From Nonomuraea rubra (GTDB lineage: Bacteria; Actinomycetota; Actinomycetes; Streptosporangiales; Streptosporangiaceae), in the NCBI RefSeq assembly GCF_014207985.1, contig NZ_JACHMI010000001.1, forward strand, positions 6,059,001 through 6,123,000: DNA of 64,000 nt, read 5' to 3'. The position numbers were made by a program, and so were the translations under genes. How positions within the stretch are numbered: the first letter of the stretch is position 1; the number at the start of each line of letters is the position of its first letter. The notes under the pieces are model-generated. The model made no database searches, was not told the origin of the DNA, and worked only from the letters and a program-made list of their open reading frames with translations. Shown piece after piece: positions 59,093-64,000 of this stretch.

Positions 59093-59698
59093 TTAGTCGT
59101 CGAGGCCGCGCGCGCTCAGCGCCTCGCCCAGCGCGTCGGCGTGCCGCAGCGAGCTGACCACCAGCGGCACCGCGAACGCCCGCAGGCTGCGCTCGACGCC
59201 CCTGGCCCGCTGCGCCTCCCGCACCCGGCCGGCCAGCGAGGCCACCACCGGCACGCTGCGCACGGTCAGCGACAGCAGCAACGACAGCCGGAACGGGTCC
59301 AGCCCCACGAACCTGGCCGGCGACAGGCACCGCTCCAGCGTGCGCATCATGGCCGCGGTGCGGGTGGTGAGCGTGACCAGCCCGGCCAGCGCCACCGCCA
59401 GCACCACCCGCAGCGTCGTCGAGACCGCCCCGTCCAGGTCGGCGAAGACGAGCTGCATCCCGAACAGCGCCACCGCGAACCAGCGCACCGGCCGCACCTG
59501 CGCCCACGCCGCCGCCACACCCACCCGCGACAGCGCGTACAGGGCCGCGACCAGCACTCCCGCCACGGCCAGGGCCGCCGGCGAGCGCAGCAGCACCAGA
59601 GCGGTGCAGGCGGCGGCGAGAACGGCCAGCTTGGCGCCGGCGGGCAGGCGGTGCAGGACGGACGAGCCGGGGACGTAGGCGCCCGTCAGGCCGTTCAC
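59093..59698 (-). CDS. bioN: ECF transporter transmembrane (T) subunit, BioN-like
   Basis: A 201-residue protein from GTG 59698, coupled to the ATPase gene (GTGA). Five or so helices, with the T-component helical motif in LERCLSPARFVGLDPFRLSL and VREAQRARGVERSLRAFAVP (Ala-Arg-Gly box that docks the ATPase). CbiQ/BioN proteins link the substrate subunit to the ATPase in energy-coupling-factor transporters. Being in an operon with bioY makes biotin the likely cargo. Confidence 0.87.
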   Translation of the reverse strand: MNGLTGAYVPGSSVLHRLPAGAKLAVLAAACTALVLLRSPAALAVAGVLVAALYALSRVGVAAAWAQVRPVRWFAVALFGMQLVFADLDGAVSTTLRVVLAVALAGLVTLTTRTAAMMRTLERCLSPARFVGLDPFRLSLLLSLTVRSVPVVASLAGRVREAQRARGVERSLRAFAVPLVVSSLRHADALGEALSARGLDD

Positions 59699-60372
59699 GC
59701 CATGAGCTTCCTGTAGTGGCCGATGGCCTCCTGCGGGGTGCCGTCGGCGACGACGCGGCCCTCGTCGAGCACCAGCACCCGGTCGAAGCCGTCCAGCAGC
59801 GGCAGGTCGTGAGTGATCACCAGCACCTGCTGGGGCAGGTCGCGCACCAGGCCGGCGACCTGGCGGGAGTGGCGCAGGTCCAGCAGCGTGGTCGGCTCGT
59901 CCATGACCAGGATCTCCGGCTCCAGCACCATGATCGAGCACAGTGCCAGGAGCTGCTTCTGGCCGCCGGACAGGTGGTGGGCGGGATGGTCGGCGTGATC
60001 GGCCAGGCCGTAGCGGGAAAGGACCTCGGCCACGCGCCGATCGACCTCCTCGCGCGCCAGGCCCTTGCGGCGCAGCGAGAACGCCACGTCCTCGGCCACC
60101 GTGGGCATCACGATCTGCGCGTCGGGGTCGGTGAACAGGAAGCCGACGCCGCGCCTGATCCTGGCGGCGTGGCGGCGGGTGTCCAGGCCGAGCACGGTGA
60201 CGCTGCCCGAGGTGGGCAGCGCCAGGCCGTTGACCAGGCGGGCCAGGGTGCTCTTGCCGGAGCCGTTGGCGCCGACCACGCCGACGCGCCGCTCCGCCAG
60301 GCAGGCGGTGACGCCGCGCAGCACGTCGCGCTGCCCGAGCCGCACCTGCACGTCGGCGAACTCGATCGCCAT
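59695..60372 (-). CDS. bioM: ECF transporter ATPase, BioM-like
   Basis: A 225-residue ATPase. Walker A GANGSGKST (near 34), Q-loop region FTDPDAQIVMPTVAEDVAFS, signature HLSGGQKQLLALC, Walker B LVMDEPTTLLD, H-loop ITHDLP. The FxxPxxQIVxxTVxxDVAFxL pattern is typical of CbiO/BioM. Its ATG shares one base with the thiolase stop (TGATG), and it overlaps bioN by 4 bp. It powers biotin uptake together with BioN and BioY. Confidence 0.92.
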   Translation of the reverse strand: MAIEFADVQVRLGQRDVLRGVTACLAERRVGVVGANGSGKSTLARLVNGLALPTSGSVTVLGLDTRRHAARIRRGVGFLFTDPDAQIVMPTVAEDVAFSLRRKGLAREEVDRRVAEVLSRYGLADHADHPAHHLSGGQKQLLALCSIMVLEPEILVMDEPTTLLDLRHSRQVAGLVRDLPQQVLVITHDLPLLDGFDRVLVLDEGRVVADGTPQEAIGHYRKLMA

Positions 60373-61502
60373 CACACCACCTCGAACAGCGCGGCCACGC
60401 CGAGCCCGCCGCCGACCGCGGCGGCCGCCAGGCCCAGCGTCCCCGGCGGCGCGGCGGCCCGCACGAGCCTGCTGAACAGCCTCGTCACCACCACGGCCCC
60501 GGTGGCGCCCCACGGATGGCCCAGCGCTAGTGCCCCGCCGTCGGGGCAGACGCGGCCGTCGTCGCCGCCCAGCGGGTCGAGCCCGAGCGCGTCGGTCACG
60601 GCCAGCACCTGCGCCGCGAACGCCTCCACGATCTCCACCGCCGCGACCCGCTCCATGTCCACCCCCGTACGCGCCAGCACCCGGCGGATCGCCGGCACCG
60701 GCCCCCATCCGGGCAGCCCGGGATCGCATCCGACGACGGCCCCGGCCACCAGCCTCATCCCCGGCAGGCCCGCGCGCAGCTGCTCCGGCACGATGGCCAC
60801 GGCCGCCGCGCCGTCGCTGACCGGGGAGGAATTACCGGCCGTCACTGTACCTCCCGCGACGAACGCCGCAGGCAGGCGGGCCAGGGACGCCTCCCGCAGC
60901 GGGCGCGGGCGCTGGTCGTCGTGGCGGCCGCCGACGGGGACGATCTCCTGCTCGAAGCGCCCCGCCTGCCTGGCCGCCAGGGCGCGGGCGTGGCTGCGGC
61001 AGGCGTAGGCGTCCTGGCGGTCGCGGCCGATGCCGTACGCCGCCGCGAGCGCCTCCGCGGCCGGACCCATGTCGGGGTCGGGATGGCCGTCCGGGGTGAA
61101 CGGCGCCCGCTCGTACGGCTCCGCCGCCCCCCTGAACGTGCGCAGCGGCGCCGTCGAGGCGCTCTCCGCCCCGCCGGCGATCACCAGGTCCGCCTCCCCC
61201 GCGCGGACCGCCTGCCCGGCCACCAGGATCGCGGCCAGCCCGCTGCCGCACTGCCGGTCCACCGTCAGCCCGGGCACCTCGTGCCCCAGCCCGGCGGCCA
61301 GCGCCGACACCCTGGCCACGTTCCCGCCGGGGCCCATGCAGTTGCCCAGCACCACGTCGCCGGCCCGCCGCCCGGGCACGTCGGCGGCGACGGCGGCGAT
61401 CACGGGGGCGGCCAGCCGGTCGACGGTCAGCTCCTTGTAGGCGTGGCCGGCGGTGCCGATGGGCGTGCGCCGGGCCGCCACCACCACAGGGGTGTCGTCC
61501 AT
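60372..61502 (-). CDS. thiolase-like protein with two altered active-site residues
   Basis: A 376-residue thiolase-fold protein. The acyl-accepting Cys85 (RQCGSGLA) and His329 (ALGHPWGATGA) are present. The Asn of the NEAFA box is Val292 (EIVEAFAAQ) and the second active-site Cys (family CIGGGxG) is Ala362 (AAAAVGGGLG). A normal thiolase cycle needs that second Cys as acid/base, so the activity may be decarboxylative or otherwise changed. It lies between an acyl-CoA ligase and the biotin transporter genes in one operon. Confidence 0.88.
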   Translation of the reverse strand: MDDTPVVVAARRTPIGTAGHAYKELTVDRLAAPVIAAVAADVPGRRAGDVVLGNCMGPGGNVARVSALAAGLGHEVPGLTVDRQCGSGLAAILVAGQAVRAGEADLVIAGGAESASTAPLRTFRGAAEPYERAPFTPDGHPDPDMGPAAEALAAAYGIGRDRQDAYACRSHARALAARQAGRFEQEIVPVGGRHDDQRPRPLREASLARLPAAFVAGGTVTAGNSSPVSDGAAAVAIVPEQLRAGLPGMRLVAGAVVGCDPGLPGWGPVPAIRRVLARTGVDMERVAAVEIVEAFAAQVLAVTDALGLDPLGGDDGRVCPDGGALALGHPWGATGAVVVTRLFSRLVRAAAPPGTLGLAAAAVGGGLGVAALFEVV

Positions 61503-61503
61503 G

Positions 61504-62868
61504 TCAGGCCAGCCGCCGGATCTCGGGGTCGCCGCCGGCCAGCCGGGCCGCGACCAGCGCCCGGGCGGGCTTGCCCGTCGGGTTGCGCGGCAGGCTCGGC
61601 ACCACGAACCAGCGGCGGGGCCGCTGCGCCGCGTCCAGCCCGCCCCTGGCCGTGGCCTCCAGCAGGGCGCGCTGCGGCGTGGCCGCCCGCCCGGCCTCGA
61701 CGACGGCCGTCACCACCGAGCCCAGGGACGGGTGCGGCAGGCCGACCACCACGATGTCGTGCACGCCCGGCACGTTCCTGAGCACCTCCTCGACGTCCTC
61801 GGGCACGACGGTGGCGCCGCCGGTCTGGATCGCGCCGTCGCCGCGCCCGCGCAGCCGCAGCGGCTGCCCTTCCCGGTACGGCTCGGCGAGGTCGCCGACG
61901 GTCACCCAGCCGTCATCGTCGCGGCGCAGCGGCCCGGCCGCGCCGGCCAGGTAGCCCTCCGCCAGCCAGGGCGAGCGGGCCCACACCTCGCCGAGCGGCC
62001 CGTGGGCGCCGGTGCGCACCTCGATCCGCACGCCGGGAAAGGGCCGCAGCCCGCCCCCGTCGGTGTCCACGGCCACGAACGACAGCTCGGTGGCCCCGTA
62101 GTACGACACGACGCGCACGCCGGCCGCGGCGGCGTCCGCCCGCGAGCCAGGGGCGAGCGCCGCGCCGCCGACCACGGCCATGCGGAGCGAGCCGGGCTGC
62201 CGGAGCACGTCGGGCAGCCGGTGCGGCACCACGTGCACGACGCTCGCCCGCGCCAGGTGGCCGGCCAGGGAGCGGCCCGGCCACCTGCCGGGCAGGACGG
62301 CCGTCGCGCCGGTGGCCAGGGCGTGCAGGGCGGCGAAGGCGTACAGGGAGGAGACGAGCGGGCCCGGCACCAGCACGACGTCGTCGGGGCCGATCCCGGT
62401 CAGATCGCCGAGATGCGGGTAGGAGCCGGTCCACGAGGCGCGGGTGCGCACGATGGCGCGGGGGCGGCCGGTGCTGCCGGAGCTGAAGCACGCCCAGGCC
62501 AGGTCGTCCGGGCCGGCCTCGGTGCGTACGGGCGGGCCCGGCACGTACGGGAGCGGCGTGTCGAGGCGGGCGGCGAGGTGCTCGCCGGTGACCTGGTCCC
62601 ACCGCTCGCGGTCCCAGGCGTGGTCGCCCACCAGCGGAGTGGCCCCGGCCAGGTCGGCCGCCAGCACGGCGGTGATCAGCTCCACGGGGTCGGCCAGGGC
62701 GACGCCGACCAGGGCGCCGGGGCCGATGCCCCGGCCGCGCAGGTGACGGGCGGCGCCGTCGATCTTGCCGGCGAGCTGGGCGTAGGTGAGCTCGCCCTCG
62801 GGGCCGCACACGGCGAGCCGAGACGGGCGCCCGGCGGCGTGCGACAGGACGTCACGGGCTACGGGCAT
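61504..62868 (-). CDS. AMP-dependent acyl-CoA synthetase/ligase
   Basis: A 454-residue adenylating enzyme. P-loop ACFSSGSTGRPRAIVRTRAS (Arg for the more usual Lys), adenine motif VVSYYGATELSFVAV, WVTVGDLAE, and the A10 Lys in LPRNPTGKPARAL. It activates a carboxylic acid to an acyl-AMP and usually to the CoA ester. In the bioY operon the acid may be a biotin precursor such as a dicarboxylate, or a fatty acid (inference). One base separates it from the thiolase-like gene. Confidence 0.9.
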   Translation of the reverse strand: MPVARDVLSHAAGRPSRLAVCGPEGELTYAQLAGKIDGAARHLRGRGIGPGALVGVALADPVELITAVLAADLAGATPLVGDHAWDRERWDQVTGEHLAARLDTPLPYVPGPPVRTEAGPDDLAWACFSSGSTGRPRAIVRTRASWTGSYPHLGDLTGIGPDDVVLVPGPLVSSLYAFAALHALATGATAVLPGRWPGRSLAGHLARASVVHVVPHRLPDVLRQPGSLRMAVVGGAALAPGSRADAAAAGVRVVSYYGATELSFVAVDTDGGGLRPFPGVRIEVRTGAHGPLGEVWARSPWLAEGYLAGAAGPLRRDDDGWVTVGDLAEPYREGQPLRLRGRGDGAIQTGGATVVPEDVEEVLRNVPGVHDIVVVGLPHPSLGSVVTAVVEAGRAATPQRALLEATARGGLDAAQRPRRWFVVPSLPRNPTGKPARALVAARLAGGDPEIRRLA

Positions 62869-62875
62869 CGAAGGG

Positions 62876-63475
62876 TCAACGCCCCCCGTCCGAGCGCACG
62901 CGTTCGCGGTGCACGGCGGGCACCGCGTCGGGGTAGGCGCGCTGCGTGCCCCTGGCCACGACCGCGGTCAGCCCGGCCTTGATCAGGTCGCCGGGCAGGA
63001 AGAGGAGGGTGCTCCACGCCGCCGCGCCGAGCGTCATCCCGCTGACGAGCGCCCAGACGGGAATCCCGAACAGATAGATCACGCCGACGCAACCTACCAA
63101 GCAGGCCAGGAACAACCGCAGGGTGCTCGGGCTGCGGCCCGCCCGCTCCACCAGCCACCCGGTCACCGCGGCCCCCGGAAGCCAGCCGATCAGGAACCCT
63201 GCCGACGGCCCGGTGAACAACCCGAGCCCGCCCCGCCCGCCGGCCGCCAGCGGCAGCCCGGCGGCGATCAGCACGAGCAGCACCAGGACGGCCAGCGCGG
63301 CCCGCCACGAGCCCAGGATCACCCCCGCCAGCATCACGCCCATCGTCTGCAGCGTGATGGGAACGGCCGCACCGAAGACGTTCAGCGTGCCGGGCACGCC
63401 GAGTACGGCGATGAGTGCCGCGAACACGGCCACCCTCGCCAGGGTCTGCATCGCGAACCCGCGCTGTCTCTTCAT
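62876..63475 (-). CDS. bioY: biotin transporter substrate subunit BioY
   Basis: A 199-residue membrane protein (ATG 63451 is an alternative start). BioY hallmarks are present: VPITLQTMGVMLAGVILGSW, RGGLGLFTGPSAGFLIGWLP, and the last-loop LPGDLIKAGLTAVVA. BioY binds biotin with high affinity and works with BioM/BioN, both encoded at the end of this operon. It is the first gene of the operon. A direct repeat upstream may be regulatory. Confidence 0.94.
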   Translation of the reverse strand: MKRQRGFAMQTLARVAVFAALIAVLGVPGTLNVFGAAVPITLQTMGVMLAGVILGSWRAALAVLVLLVLIAAGLPLAAGGRGGLGLFTGPSAGFLIGWLPGAAVTGWLVERAGRSPSTLRLFLACLVGCVGVIYLFGIPVWALVSGMTLGAAAWSTLLFLPGDLIKAGLTAVVARGTQRAYPDAVPAVHRERVRSDGGR

Positions 63476-63481
63476 GCAGTC

Positions 63482-63527
63482 GATCCCACACCACGACGGT
63501 CACGGACGGGCATGGAGGGATCCCACA
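63482..63527. repeat. GATCCCACA direct repeat upstream of bioY
   Basis: GATCCCACA occurs at 63482-63490 and 63519-63527, 37 bp apart, overlapping the presumed bioY leader and the end of the nuclease gene. It may be a regulator site or chance. Confidence 0.3.
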
Positions 63528-64000
63528 ACATTGCGGCGGATCATCTGCTGGCGACCGATACCGTTCCCACAGAACTCCTGGAACGCCTTGGCGATCTCCT
63601 CCTGCCGGGTTCGCAGCTCCTTGGCGGTGAGCTCGCGGTTCGGCAGGGCGAACTCCAGCGTCCTGGAGGCCGACAGGGAGATCCGGATCTGGTCGGGCAC
63701 GAGGGCCGTGCGGCCGGGGTAACGCAGGCGGACCCGGTAGTCGGTGACGGCGCCGTCGCCCTCCAGGCAGGCGCGGGCGCCGTCCTCGACGCGTTTCATC
63801 AGGCCCTGGTTGATCTGCCTGCCCCGCATGGGGACGAGGTTGTAGCGCAGGCCGACGCCGTCGAAGGAGGCGGCGATGAGGTGGCCGCCGTTCCAGTCGC
63901 CGCGCCCGCCCCACTCGCCCACCGTGCTCTGGCACGCGGTGCGCGGGGCGGACCTGTCGACGAGCTTCCTGGCCAGGGCCTCGGCGGGGCGTCCGGCGTC
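63500..64000 (-). CDS. DNA/RNA non-specific endonuclease-domain protein, C-terminal part
   Basis: This gene continues past the right edge; 166 codons are visible and open to the boundary. The segment GDWNGGHLIAASFDGVGLRY then NLVPMRGRQINQGLMKRVED matches the catalytic core of the DNA/RNA non-specific endonuclease family (family form DRGHLIA…NLVPQ…N). The following VRLRYPGRTALVPDQIRISL strands fit too. Such domains end large secreted toxins and wall-associated proteins. No immunity gene follows directly (bioY does), so whether it is a toxin depends on the missing N-terminus. Confidence 0.8.
   Translation of the reverse strand, partial: DAGRPAEALARKLVDRSAPRTACQSTVGEWGGRGDWNGGHLIAASFDGVGLRYNLVPMRGRQINQGLMKRVEDGARACLEGDGAVTDYRVRLRYPGRTALVPDQIRISLSASRTLEFALPNRELTAKELRTRQEEIAKAFQEFCGNGIGRQQMIRRNVVGSLHARP

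Noticed and set aside
1..64000. CRISPR arrays, rRNA and tRNA genes
   Set aside because: No spaced short repeats, no rRNA-like conserved blocks and no cloverleaf with a T-loop GTTCGA-type core in a convincing context were seen.

Overview
The window is a chromosomal segment from a high-GC actinomycete. Evidence: GC-rich sequence with strong third-position GC, many GTG starts and a few TTG starts, ATGA/GTGA stop-start overlaps, many sigma factors, two-component systems and MFS/ABC exporters, and an SCO-type gene mix. A filamentous genus of the Streptosporangiales is a reasonable guess from gene style, but no marker here proves it. No rRNA, tRNA or CRISPR was seen.

Left part (1-8.1 kb): a drug-export style locus (MFS transporter and methyltransferase, divergent XRE/cupin regulator), an SDR-like protein without its catalytic residues, then an ABC exporter operon lying between remnants of a Tn3-family transposase and a recombinase, then a small ribbon-helix-helix-like protein paired with an SRPBCC protein.

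Centre of interest (8.1-14.2 kb): a 5,575-bp element (8480-14054) with about 37-bp imperfect terminal inverted repeats and a perfect 7-bp target duplication has inserted into a DesK-type histidine kinase gene. Removing the element and one copy of the 7 bp restores the kinase reading frame exactly. The element has no transposase. It carries only a lipoprotein, an adaptor with a peptidoglycan-binding domain, a MacB-type ABC ATPase and permease, and an OmpR-type response regulator with its kinase. It therefore looks like a mobile insertion cassette that moves a complete, self-regulated cell-envelope efflux module.

14.2-31.4 kb: ordinary accessory genes: VOC proteins, acetyltransferase, lipoprotein L,D-transpeptidase, RecD2-like helicase, DUF4236 protein, esterase, a copper-amine-oxidase-like protein lacking the cofactor consensus, beta-lactamase-fold hydrolase, M23 peptidase with golvesin-like domain, LysR regulator, glutamine-amidotransferase-like protein, ECF sigma factor with a membrane protein, a decayed YCII/ECF pair, aldo/keto reductase and an ArsR-type regulator.

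31.4-39.3 kb: a rearranged region with a LAL-type LuxR regulator broken in two opposite orientations, an ECF sigma factor with SnoaL-like tail and a tiny coupled leader ORF, quinone oxidoreductase, MFS transporter, hydrolase, RIO kinase, a second Tn3 transposase remnant and an AT-rich patch.

39.3-64 kb: a serine hydrolase, a BtrH-like protein, a two-component system divergent from an unusual ABC-type permease, several small enzymes, a DesK/NarL two-component pair with DedA, a SNF2 helicase and SWIM-protein pair joined by a duplicated 13-codon mini-ORF, a TetR-controlled SDR locus, an ArsR/SRPBCC/VOC operon, and finally a biotin-uptake operon (bioY, acyl-CoA ligase, atypical thiolase, bioM, bioN) with a nuclease-domain gene running off the right end.
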